DNA of 64,000 bases from assembly GCA_947507875.1 (NCBI GenBank), contig CANNQP010000002.1, positions 1 to 64,000 of the forward strand, in the 5' to 3' direction. The position numbers and the translations under genes were made by a program. The stretch's first letter is position 1. Each line of letters begins with the position of its first letter. The DNA is from Verrucomicrobiaceae bacterium. Lineage in GTDB: Bacteria > Verrucomicrobiota > Verrucomicrobiia > Verrucomicrobiales > Verrucomicrobiaceae. This document shows, piece by piece, positions 1 to 7,012 of the stretch. The notes beneath the pieces were generated by a model. That model saw nothing but the letters and a program-made list of their open reading frames with translations, ran no database searches and was not told the origin of the DNA.

Positions 1-175
1 CCACCGGCGCAGAGTCATACATCGCAACAATCGCGCTATGCGTCGCCGAACGAAATGCTGTTGATCCTGTGATTCTGACGATAACGGACTCGTCTGACGG
101 TTCTGCATAAAGCCCCGTCGCCATCAGCGCTGCCGCGCCCGCGATCATGGTAGTAAACTTGCTGTATATCTTCAT
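1..175 (-). CDS. Secreted phosphate-binding-like protein, N-terminal fragment
   Basis: The reading frame runs off the left edge, so only the first 58 codons are present. Reading leftwards from an ATG at 173-175, the product starts with a signal peptide (MKIYSKFTTMIAGAAALMAT, then GLYA) and continues with VIVRITGSTAFRSATHSAI. The ITGSTAFR motif resembles the first strand and anion-binding loop of PstS-like periplasmic binding proteins, and exported proteins beginning this way are common in Verrucomicrobia. An AAGG-like ribosome site lies just upstream of the ATG. The ligand cannot be judged from this fragment; phosphate binding is only a family-level guess. The frame is open to the edge with no stop. 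Confidence 0.6.
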   Translation of the reverse strand, partial: MKIYSKFTTMIAGAAALMATGLYAEPSDESVIVRITGSTAFRSATHSAIVAMYDSAPV

Positions 176-440
176 AGCCTTGTGAGTTGTGCTGGTTGTT
201 TGTGAATTGATAATGCTTCGGGTGCATGCCAAAGACTGCACATCCTGATCAACGCACAGCGACATGGTTCCACCTATCGAACGATGGTGACTTTTCCGTT
301 ACATCATTCGTTGCTTTTAGTTATTCTCCTATCAAAGAAGATTAACCGGACCATAGCTAGGTGGGCGCTTTCAAATTCTCAAAGTCACGTTGCCTAATGT
401 GACGATTTGTTACAAATCATGTGATATACAAAGACCCACC
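176..440. other. Divergent intergenic region
   Basis: About 265 bases separate the divergent genes at 175 and 441. The stretch is visibly more AT-rich than its neighbours and must carry the promoters of both, but no convincing -35/-10 pair, hairpin or RNA gene could be picked out. Confidence 0.4.
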
Positions 441-836
441 ATGCCACGCCGAGCCCAATCGAGAATAAAACCCGCTCATTTCATCGCGATCGCAGCGGTA
501 CTGCTAGGAGCCATCGGCGGTGGCTGGTCCCTGCTTCACCGTGGAACAGATCCCATGACGGGACTAACTCCTCTGAGTGTTGAAGAATTCCTGGAGAGCT
601 CCAATGCCTTATCGGGCAATACCTACAAAGTGGAGGGCACCATCGACAACCGACTCGATACTTGGAAAAGCAGTGATCGATTGTTTTCCGTGCAAATCAG
701 TGAGGGGGGAAATTTTGTGCCAGTTTTGATACCCTCTAGTTTAGAGGCCAACATCCAACGCGGGCAGCGTTACTTGTTTAAGGTGCGAGTTCAGGACAAT
801 GGCATCCTTGAAGTCATCCAGCTCATCAAAGCGTGA
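441..836 (+). CDS. Small membrane-anchored hypothetical protein
   Basis: A 131-residue protein from the ATG at 441; an in-frame TTG at 390 would add 17 unlikely residues. After a basic start (MPRRAQSRIK) there is one hydrophobic segment at about residues 10-32 (HFIAIAAVLLGAIGGG), so it is anchored in the inner membrane or exported. The rest is a beta-rich domain with alternating hydrophobics (YKVEGTIDNRL, LFSVQISEGG, FVPVLIPSSLE, YLFKVRVQDNGILEVIQLIKA) that could be an OB-like fold, though this is inferred from pattern only. The next gene starts within a few bases of its stop, so the two are probably co-transcribed. Function is unknown. Confidence 0.6.
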   Translation: MPRRAQSRIKPAHFIAIAAVLLGAIGGGWSLLHRGTDPMTGLTPLSVEEFLESSNALSGNTYKVEGTIDNRLDTWKSSDRLFSVQISEGGNFVPVLIPSSLEANIQRGQRYLFKVRVQDNGILEVIQLIKA

Positions 837-850
837 AGATCGATCTCCTC

Positions 851-2776
851 ATGAAAACTTTCTCTTTCGTCCTGCTGATTAGTTTTTTTCGCTTGGCACT
901 TGTTGAAGCACAAGTTTTGCCTGCCCCGGCAGCGGGTTCGTCCCAGTCGGCGCCTGCACCTGCGACCAATGCGCATCCCTCAAACACTGGCGGCCAGTCA
1001 TCCAACAACAACCCACTGCTAGGCAATGCGCTTCCCCACGTGGACAGTGGCAATGAGATGGTGACTTGGGATGGCAAAATGTGGCAGGTGAACAACAACC
1101 GCCTGGTTCGCTCGAAATTCGAGATCTACCTCGCTACGCCCGAAGCAAATGGCGCAGAAGATCAGGCTTATCGCGACCTGATTGCACAAATCATTTTATT
1201 GCTCGCCCCGACTCGCAAAGGCGGGCCTGATGTCTCCTCTGCTTTTGCCATGCTGCCGGAAGCAGGTGCTTTTAAAATCGATGCGGGACTGTGCAACACC
1301 ATGGCCAACGGGGTGTACGACGTATGGCTAGCCCAGAGAAAAGTGAACAATCTGAGAGCTGCGAATGACGCCATGAGCAAGCGTCGCAGACAACTGGAGT
1401 GGAACAACGAAGTCGCGATGTCGAGCGCAGAGCTCTCTCCACAGGCTGGCAGCGGGACCGCAACCAAAGGGGGAGCCGCCGCAGGCAATGCTCAAAAACA
1501 AGCCACGGCTGCGAGCATTGGGCGTGTTTCAGGCTACGTGAAGGAGATCGCCGAAATCGAGGCTCGGAAAAAACTCAATGAGACCTCCATGGGCTTGTCT
1601 GAAGTCACCAGCAAAGTGCAGTTTCAAGCGCTCATCCTTCAGATGTTTTTGCAACGACGTTTTGAACACGCATTGATTGCCTGCCGACTTTACCCCCACA
1701 TGTTCAGAGATGGAGACAGCGTTCTTCAGCTGGATGACAATTCTGATCTGAAAAAAGCCTTTTCCGCGGGGCTAGGTGTTCCCCCCACCGTCAGCTTGAT
1801 CGACAGCCTGTCCTCTGAGGCTATCCGAGGCGTCGATGAGGCGGTCATCGCCTTTGAACAACTCGTGCAGCGGCAAGATTACCAAAGTGCGAGCAATCGA
1901 CTGATGGAAGCCTTTGCTGTTGGCGAGTATTTACCGCGTGTTCGCAGACTGCCTTTGGCGGAAAAACTCAAGGTTTTGGATTATGTCCGTGATGGGAACC
2001 AGCTCGTGAACGCTCTCGAGATGAAAGACTTTGGCCTTGCCGAGGAGCTTGTCACCAAGCTGCGGAAAAACTCCAAAGATTTTGATTTTTCCAAACCACA
2101 AGCGGCGATTGAAACAGCGCGAGCTCTGTCCGACATGCGACTGACGGCAGCGAAAGCAGCGGCCATGAAAGGGGATCAGGCATCGTATGCCGCTGAAATG
2201 AAGGGAGCAGCGGAAATCTGGCCTACCAACCCAAAACTGCGTAGCCTCTCGGAACTCATGGGACAGACGAGTGACATTCAAGCTCAGGCGTTGTTAGATT
2301 TAGATCGACTGCTGAGTCAGAGAGCTTTTCGACAGATTTTTAATGAACAAGGGCGGTTCCTCGCCGCGGCCATCAATGACCCCGCACGCCAGCAGCAGAT
2401 CAAACAAGTGATCACGGATGTAACTGAAGTCACCATGGTGGTAAAGATGGCCGAAGAACAAAGCAAAACTGGCAACGCCTTTGGAGCCTGGGAAGCGGTT
2501 GAGCGTGTATTCACCAAATTCCCTGAAGATCCAGAAGTGACGCGCATGAGATCGGAACTGAGCGTGAAGGCAAGCGAGTTCGTGAGCGCGATCGAGAAGG
2601 CCAAGCAACATGAACAACGGAAACAATCCGGCTCTGCCATCAGCTGGTATCTGAAAGCACGTCATCTCTACACGCCGAGCGAATTTGCAAGGACCGGCAT
2701 TGAGCGTGTGGTGAGCAGCCTACGCGAAACAGAAGCTACCGCGACATCCAACGGTCAGCCTGCCCCCTCACTCTAG
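851..2776 (+). CDS. Secreted helical-repeat hypothetical protein
   Basis: A 641-residue exported protein. The ATG at 851 gives a good signal peptide (MKTFSFVLLISFFRLALVEA); an in-frame GTG at 833 overlapping the previous stop would add six residues and cannot be excluded. A Pro/Ala/Ser/Asn-rich linker follows (about residues 20-60), then a long, mainly helical body rich in Ala, Glu, Lys and Gln. Stretches such as AAAMKGDQASYAAEMKGAAEIWPTNPKL read like tetratricopeptide-type helix pairs, with a TPR-like end (GSAISWYLKARHLYTPSE). No catalytic motif was seen. A periplasmic scaffold coupled to the small membrane protein upstream is possible but inferred. Confidence 0.6.
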   Translation: MKTFSFVLLISFFRLALVEAQVLPAPAAGSSQSAPAPATNAHPSNTGGQSSNNNPLLGNALPHVDSGNEMVTWDGKMWQVNNNRLVRSKFEIYLATPEANGAEDQAYRDLIAQIILLLAPTRKGGPDVSSAFAMLPEAGAFKIDAGLCNTMANGVYDVWLAQRKVNNLRAANDAMSKRRRQLEWNNEVAMSSAELSPQAGSGTATKGGAAAGNAQKQATAASIGRVSGYVKEIAEIEARKKLNETSMGLSEVTSKVQFQALILQMFLQRRFEHALIACRLYPHMFRDGDSVLQLDDNSDLKKAFSAGLGVPPTVSLIDSLSSEAIRGVDEAVIAFEQLVQRQDYQSASNRLMEAFAVGEYLPRVRRLPLAEKLKVLDYVRDGNQLVNALEMKDFGLAEELVTKLRKNSKDFDFSKPQAAIETARALSDMRLTAAKAAAMKGDQASYAAEMKGAAEIWPTNPKLRSLSELMGQTSDIQAQALLDLDRLLSQRAFRQIFNEQGRFLAAAINDPARQQQIKQVITDVTEVTMVVKMAEEQSKTGNAFGAWEAVERVFTKFPEDPEVTRMRSELSVKASEFVSAIEKAKQHEQRKQSGSAISWYLKARHLYTPSEFARTGIERVVSSLRETEATATSNGQPAPSL

Positions 2777-2796
2777 CTTGCTATCTATGGGTGAGC

Positions 2797-3399
2797 TTAG
2801 CTGCCACGCCGCTTGAGAACGGCGACCCAGCGATCGACAGATTTTCCTGGAGCATCGGATAGCGTGCGGCTGGCTCGATTGCGTTTGTTGCTCACGACTT
2901 CCATGCCGAGCGCTTCGAGAGCTCTGAGCGCCAGTCGATGTTCCACATCGAAGTAGCTGGTGATAACGAGCATCCCATCCGGCCGCAGCTTGGCGATTCC
3001 TTGATCGAAGATCTTCTTCCAGAGTTCCTGCCCATGCCAAAAGTTTTGATGACGCAGGAAGACCATGTTGAAATCATCCCCAAGTTCTTTGTGCTGATCA
3101 ATCTTCGTGGCGTCCTCAATCAAGAACTGCGCGGGAAGATGAGCATGAGTTTCCCGAGCTTGGCGAATTTCACGGATACGTATGTCGGCTCCGATCATTT
3201 CGACACTGCCTCCATGCGTCAGATCCGTGCCGACTTGAACCAAAGTCTCCGCCTCATCGCAACGTCCGCAGGCAAGGTTGAGAATCCTCATGTCTTTCTG
3301 TGAGGCCAAATGGGGGGACAAAGAATCCTTGAGGATTGAACGAAGCTTTTTCATGTCCTCAACAAGGGTGGGATGCGTGCTAGGATTCGGCTGAGTCAT
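2797..3399 (-). CDS. Class I SAM-dependent methyltransferase
   Basis: A 200-residue protein from the ATG at 3397-3399; an upstream in-frame start at 3447 would overlap hemA further and lacks support. It has the SAM-binding motif I (MRILNLACGRCDEAETLVQ), an acidic end to strand beta2 (MIGADIRIREI), a motif resembling the adenine-contact segment (FLIEDATKI) and a later strand followed by LRPDGMLVITSYFD. The C-terminal part (NKRNRASRTLSDAPGKSVDRWVAVLKRR) is basic. The substrate is unknown. It lies 25 bases downstream of hemA on the same strand, so it may be the last gene of the hem transcription unit. Confidence 0.7.
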   Translation of the reverse strand: MTQPNPSTHPTLVEDMKKLRSILKDSLSPHLASQKDMRILNLACGRCDEAETLVQVGTDLTHGGSVEMIGADIRIREIRQARETHAHLPAQFLIEDATKIDQHKELGDDFNMVFLRHQNFWHGQELWKKIFDQGIAKLRPDGMLVITSYFDVEHRLALRALEALGMEVVSNKRNRASRTLSDAPGKSVDRWVAVLKRRGS

Positions 3400-3424
3400 G
3401 GCAGGATTCCTCAAAACGGAAGGC

Positions 3425-4471
3425 TCATGGATGTTTGACGAAACCAAATTTCGTCAGCTGTTCCTCTATGATTTTCTCACATAGTTCGAGCTGCTTTTCT
3501 CGCTTCTGCCTTTCCCCATCCGCTATGGCCTGCAAGGCATCAATGTCATAAAGGTAAACTCCTTCGATGTCATTCACATGAGGATCCACGTCTCGAGGCA
3601 CTGCGATATCGATGAGCAAGAGCGGTTCCCAGCGACGTTTGCGCATCACCTCGCGCACGAGTTCCGGCTTGATGACAAAATGAGGTGCACTCGTGCTGGA
3701 GATGATCACATCCACTTCATGAAGAGCGGCTTCCCATTCATCAAAACGCAACGCGCTTCCTCCCATCTCCGTCGCCATCTCGACCGCACGTTCATGACTA
3801 CGATTGGAAACGATGATGCTATGTGCTCCGCGAGAGAGCAGGCTCTGAGCGCAGGTTCGACTCATCTCTCCTGCACCGACAAGCATCACCCTGCACTTCT
3901 TGAGGTCGTGAACCTTCTCCGCAAGATCGACCGCCACGCTACCCACGCTGGTAGAGCCGCGTTGGATGCTGGTCTCATTGCGCACTTTTTTACCGACCGT
4001 GAAGGCTTGTTGGAAAAGTTTATTCAGGCTGCGGCTCGTGGTACCAGCTTCCAATGCTTTCTGATAAGCCGCTTTGACCTGGCCAAAAATCTCTGTCTCT
4101 CCGAGCACCATGCTATCCAAGCCACTCACCACGCGAAAGAGATGCCGAGCCGCCTCAGCAGCGTCGAGCTTGTACGTCACGAGCGCTTCTGCCTGCTCCT
4201 GAGCCAATTCAAAGCGACGAACCAAATAGTCCACAAGGGACTGATGTGCTGCCATCGGATCCCTCAAAGAATGCGTCGCATAGAGCTCTACCCGATTGCA
4301 AGTACTGAGGACGACACCTTCCTCAAAACCCGGCAATGAACGCAGCTCATGGACCGCTTCAGGCACTTTGGCCTCGGGAAAGGCGACACGTTCACGCACT
4401 TCGACCGGTGTCGTGCGGTAATTCAGGCCGAGGCAGACCAGTTGAGGATTGGCGTTTGCTGCTTCAGCCAT
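3425..4471 (-). CDS. hemA: Glutamyl-tRNA reductase
   Basis: Reduces glutamyl-tRNA(Glu) with NADPH to glutamate-1-semialdehyde, the first step of C5-pathway tetrapyrrole synthesis, in the cytoplasm. Diagnostic blocks are LGLNYRTTPVEVRERVAF near the N-terminus, LSTCNRVELYA with the nucleophilic Cys at about residue 58, DSMVLGETEIFGQVKAAY, and the NADPH-binding MLVGAGEMSRTCAQSL near residue 195. At 348 residues it is shorter than typical HemA (around 420): it ends about 30 residues after the spinal helix begins (EKQLELCEKIIEEQL), so most of the C-terminal dimerisation domain is missing. The start overlaps the upstream CcsA/HemX-like gene by 8 bases, which supports an operon and the chosen ATG. 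Confidence 0.95.
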   Translation of the reverse strand: MAEAANANPQLVCLGLNYRTTPVEVRERVAFPEAKVPEAVHELRSLPGFEEGVVLSTCNRVELYATHSLRDPMAAHQSLVDYLVRRFELAQEQAEALVTYKLDAAEAARHLFRVVSGLDSMVLGETEIFGQVKAAYQKALEAGTTSRSLNKLFQQAFTVGKKVRNETSIQRGSTSVGSVAVDLAEKVHDLKKCRVMLVGAGEMSRTCAQSLLSRGAHSIIVSNRSHERAVEMATEMGGSALRFDEWEAALHEVDVIISSTSAPHFVIKPELVREVMRKRRWEPLLLIDIAVPRDVDPHVNDIEGVYLYDIDALQAIADGERQKREKQLELCEKIIEEQLTKFGFVKHP

Positions 4472-5246
4472 GGGTCGTCACGAGCCAGAGAGAAATGAAC
4501 GGGATGATGAACCCCACTGCCGCTAGCCAAGCCGTCTGTCGTGGGGAGAGCACATGACGCCACATGACCAAGCCTATTGAGGCGTATAGCACCCAAATGA
4601 CCCAAGCAAAGATCAACTTAGGATTGGAGATCGGGGTGGTCAGCTTGAAGGAAATAGCCAAGCTGAAGCTCAGCAGAATGAGCCCTAACCAGAGCAGCCT
4701 TCGAATCGCAAGTGCTAGCCCTTGAATCGGAGGCAATTGGTAAAAAAGGCCGCCGATGCGGTGCTGTTTTAAAAAGCGTTCCTGAAGCAAATACATCACG
4801 CCTGTGATGCAGGCCAACGCGAAGGCCGCATACGCCATCAGTGCCAGAGCCGCATGCAATTCTACCCAGGCATCAATTTTTGCTTGGGCTGGATAATCCG
4901 GAAATGCATTCGGCACGCCAAAGGCCAGGACTTGCATCATCGCGACCAAAGGCGCGGTGAAAAACCCAAGGAGGGAAACTCGGAAGGTGGGGCCCACCAA
5001 GAAATACAACAGGACCACACTCCACCCAGTAAACACCAAGACATCCGAGAGGCTTTTCATCGGACACTGTCGCAGCGCTTCACCTCGAAGAAAAACAGCG
5101 CCAGTCTGCAAGGCAAACCCCACGAGCATGGGCAGCCATTGTCTAGACGCCCTCCATTGGCCCGAGAGAAGAGCACGCACGGCCGGAACCACCGCGACCA
5201 AAAAGGCCAAGGTGGATAGGGCTAAAAGCTGTCGGTCGGCAGGCAT
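4464..5246 (-). CDS. CcsA/HemX-family cytochrome c assembly membrane protein
   Basis: A 260-residue integral membrane protein with about eight hydrophobic segments. Family features include an early LSDVLVFTGWSVVLLYFLVG, the segment WVELHAALALMAYAAFALACITGVMYLLQERFLKQH and the late IFAWVIWVLYASIGLVMWRH, characteristic of ResC/CcsA/HemX proteins that move or present haem for cytochrome c maturation. Its location directly ahead of and overlapping hemA matches the hemX-hemA order known in many bacteria. It could be a haem exporter/assembly factor (CcsA type) or a HemX-type regulator of HemA level; sequence alone does not separate these. Start ATG at 5244-5246. Confidence 0.8.
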   Translation of the reverse strand: MPADRQLLALSTLAFLVAVVPAVRALLSGQWRASRQWLPMLVGFALQTGAVFLRGEALRQCPMKSLSDVLVFTGWSVVLLYFLVGPTFRVSLLGFFTAPLVAMMQVLAFGVPNAFPDYPAQAKIDAWVELHAALALMAYAAFALACITGVMYLLQERFLKQHRIGGLFYQLPPIQGLALAIRRLLWLGLILLSFSLAISFKLTTPISNPKLIFAWVIWVLYASIGLVMWRHVLSPRQTAWLAAVGFIIPFISLWLVTTHG

Positions 5247-5376
5247 GTTCCGTGGAGGAGTTCAGTAACGCGTGGAGGAGAGGCTTGGTCAAGAAGCCAG
5301 AGGCTTTCCTCAAAATACGCTTGCCCTGACCTCACTGCCTTCTTGACCTTTGTGGGGCCCTCCTCCACCTGCCAGG

Positions 5377-5877
5377 ATGAGTTCTCCCGACTGGCAAAAC
5401 TGGCGTCCCACCGTGCTTGCGACTCTCCTGTTCATTGTGGATGAAAGTGCCGAAAGGGTGCTACTCATTCGCAAAAAACGCGGTCTAGGCGCTGGAAAAA
5501 TCAATGGCCCTGGCGGTAAGATCGACCCTGGTGAAACTAGCGAAGCCTGTGCGATTCGCGAGACCCAGGAAGAGCTCGGCGTCACAGCGCTCAATCCTGC
5601 GAAACATGGTGAACTTTGGTTTCAATTCGTCGATGGCCTCTGCCTGCACGTGGATGTGTTTCGTGCGACCCAATGGGAAGGTCTTCCGGTCGAGACTGCG
5701 GAAGCTGTACCATTGTGGACCTGCTTATCGGAGCTACCCTTTCAGGAAATGTGGGCAGACGACCGATATTGGCTCGCCGAGGTCTTGGTCGAGAAAAAGC
5801 ATTTTATCGGGAAGTTCCATTTCGATGGAGACACCCTACTCAGCCAAGAGCTCGTTTGGATCGCCGCTAGTGCATAA
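5377..5877 (+). CDS. MTH1-like Nudix hydrolase (oxidised purine nucleoside triphosphatase)
   Basis: A 166-residue Nudix enzyme predicted to hydrolyse oxidised or damaged nucleoside triphosphates such as 8-oxo-dGTP. The Nudix box begins at GGKIDPGETSEACAIRE and continues TQEELGV, matching GX5EX7REUXEEXGU. The C-terminal FHFDGDTLLSQELVW resembles the substrate-contact strand of eukaryote-type MTH1. The chosen start is the ATG at 5377; a TTG at 5350 would add PWGPPPP-like residues with no family support. The gene is divergent from the hem cluster and followed at once by a strong hairpin shared with convergent rpsU. Confidence 0.85.
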   Translation: MSSPDWQNWRPTVLATLLFIVDESAERVLLIRKKRGLGAGKINGPGGKIDPGETSEACAIRETQEELGVTALNPAKHGELWFQFVDGLCLHVDVFRATQWEGLPVETAEAVPLWTCLSELPFQEMWADDRYWLAEVLVEKKHFIGKFHFDGDTLLSQELVWIAASA

Positions 5878-5912
5878 AAAAAGCTGTCTGCGCTAAGGGC
5901 AGACAGCTTTTT
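5878..5912. terminator. Bidirectional intrinsic terminator
   Basis: A perfect inverted repeat (arms AAGCTGTCTGC and GCAGACAGCTT at about 5881-5907) is flanked by an A-run on the left and a T-run on the right. It can terminate both the plus-strand Nudix gene and the minus-strand rpsU transcript. Confidence 0.85.
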
Positions 5913-5954
5913 TAGGTTGAAATGGGTTGGTTGAACCAACAACGAGCCAAACAA

Positions 5955-6188
5955 TCAAGCCGTAGGCGCAGCTTCAGCAGCTTCCGGTGCCTTTGGCATC
6001 GTGAAGCGAAAACGAATTTTGCCACGCTTAGCTGCGGCGCGAGCCTTGCGCTTGGTGCGCTCTTTGGGAGTCTCATGAGCGCGCAGGCGACGAACTTCTT
6101 CAAAGATGCCTTCCATCTCGAGCTTAGTCTTCAGGCGCTTGAGGGCGCGGTCGATCGGCTCACCTTTGCGGATTTGGACTTCGGGCAT
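5955..6188 (-). CDS. rpsU: 30S ribosomal protein bS21
   Basis: A 77-residue basic protein of the small ribosomal subunit. The N-terminus MPEVQIRKGEPIDRALKRLK is the S21 signature, followed by the helical segment FEEVRRLRAHETPKERTKRKARAAAKR. The C-terminus is extended by a short Ala/Pro/Glu tail (PKAPEAAEAAPTA) that classical S21 lacks. A good promoter lies just upstream and a bidirectional hairpin downstream, so it is probably a monocistronic, highly expressed gene. Confidence 0.95.
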   Translation of the reverse strand: MPEVQIRKGEPIDRALKRLKTKLEMEGIFEEVRRLRAHETPKERTKRKARAAAKRGKIRFRFTMPKAPEAAEAAPTA

Positions 6189-6221
6189 GACGTGTAAAAA
6201 GGGTGGTTAAAAGGGGAATTG

Positions 6222-6249
6222 AGTTTACGACCCTGAGCCCAGTCGTCAA
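6222..6249 (-). promoter_or_regulatory. Sigma70-type promoter of rpsU
   Basis: Reading the minus strand, TTGACG (6244-6249) is followed after 16 bases by TAAACT (6222-6227). The predicted start of transcription is about 25-30 bases ahead of the rpsU ATG. This is a pattern match only. Confidence 0.5.
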
Positions 6250-6303
6250 CCAGAAATCATGACAGAAAACGACAGAGGCCTGTTTTTGATCTCGCGACCA
6301 GCC

Positions 6304-6333
6304 AAAAAAATGCGCGCAGGGGTGCTGCGCGCC
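6304..6333 (-). terminator. Intrinsic terminator of the glutathione peroxidase gene
   Basis: On the minus strand a GC-rich stem (GCGCGCA pairing with TGCGCGC, loop around GCACCCC) ends in a run of seven T. It lies about 30 bases after the stop of the gene at 6360-6902. Confidence 0.8.
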
Positions 6334-6359
6334 AAAAGAACGATGGCCAAGGCCTGCCT

Positions 6360-6902
6360 TTATTTCGCACCAAGAGCCTTTTCAATCGCAGCCACCAATC
6401 CTGCGTCATCGGGAGTGGTGCGTGGCTCAAAACGCTCAACGGGCTTGCCATCACGGCCAATCAAGAACTTGCCGAAGTTCCACTTCACGTCGCCAGGAAA
6501 GGCACCTTCTTTGCCAGTCAACTCATGGTACAGGGCGTGTTGTTCGGGCCCTTTGACGTGCAACTTATCGAACATCGGGAAGGTGACCTGATACTTGGTG
6601 CTACAAAAAGTTTTGATCTCCTCGTTGGTTCCTGGCTCCTGAGCACCAAAGTCATTGCAGGGAAAGCCGAGCACGCTGAATCCCTGATCTTTGAACTTCT
6701 CATGCAGGGCTTGCAGCTCGGTGTATTGCTTGGTCAAACCGCAACGGGAAGCTACATTGACGACGAGAAGAACCTTGCCCTGGTAGGCTTTGAGGCTGGT
6801 GTCTTTGCCATCAATGTCCTTGAGAGGAATGTCGAGGATGGATTTTTCAGCGGCGGAGACGAGGCCAGCGCAAACAGCTAAGGCGAGGAGGATTTTTTTC
6901 AT
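6360..6902 (-). CDS. Secreted glutathione peroxidase-family protein
   Basis: A 180-residue thiol peroxidase. Residues 1-17 (MKKILLALAVCAGLVSA) form a signal peptide, so it acts in the periplasm or outside, unlike the usual cytoplasmic bacterial enzyme. The GPx signatures are NVASRCGLTKQYTELQ with the peroxidatic Cys, the second block GFPCNDFGAQEPGTNEEI, and KWNFGKFLIGRDGKPVERF containing the catalytic Trp/Asn. The active residue is Cys, not selenocysteine; like most bacterial members it may use thioredoxin-type reductants rather than glutathione. It is divergent from the helicase gene and has its own terminator. Confidence 0.9.
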   Translation of the reverse strand: MKKILLALAVCAGLVSAAEKSILDIPLKDIDGKDTSLKAYQGKVLLVVNVASRCGLTKQYTELQALHEKFKDQGFSVLGFPCNDFGAQEPGTNEEIKTFCSTKYQVTFPMFDKLHVKGPEQHALYHELTGKEGAFPGDVKWNFGKFLIGRDGKPVERFEPRTTPDDAGLVAAIEKALGAK

Positions 6903-6988
6903 GGCGGTGATGTTGAGACGAAGGAGACGCTCCAGAGCTCTGGAACTTTCACATCGACTGCGACGAACGGATCAGCGGTCAGGAGGGG

Positions 6989-7012
6989 ATGCCAGAAAAA
7001 CTTTGCACCTGA
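6989..7012 (+). other. Possible seven-codon leader ORF
   Basis: A short frame (MPEKLCT) starts immediately after AGGAGGGG (6981-6988) and its TGA overlaps the proposed helicase ATG (TGATG at 7010-7014). The purine-rich site is only two bases from the leader ATG, closer than ideal, and too far from the helicase ATG to serve it directly. Translational coupling is therefore a possibility, not a firm call. Confidence 0.25.

Noticed and set aside
36..227. 63-codon minus-strand frame at the left edge
   Set aside because: A different frame of the edge gene that starts at 175 gives a signal peptide and a family motif; this one does not.
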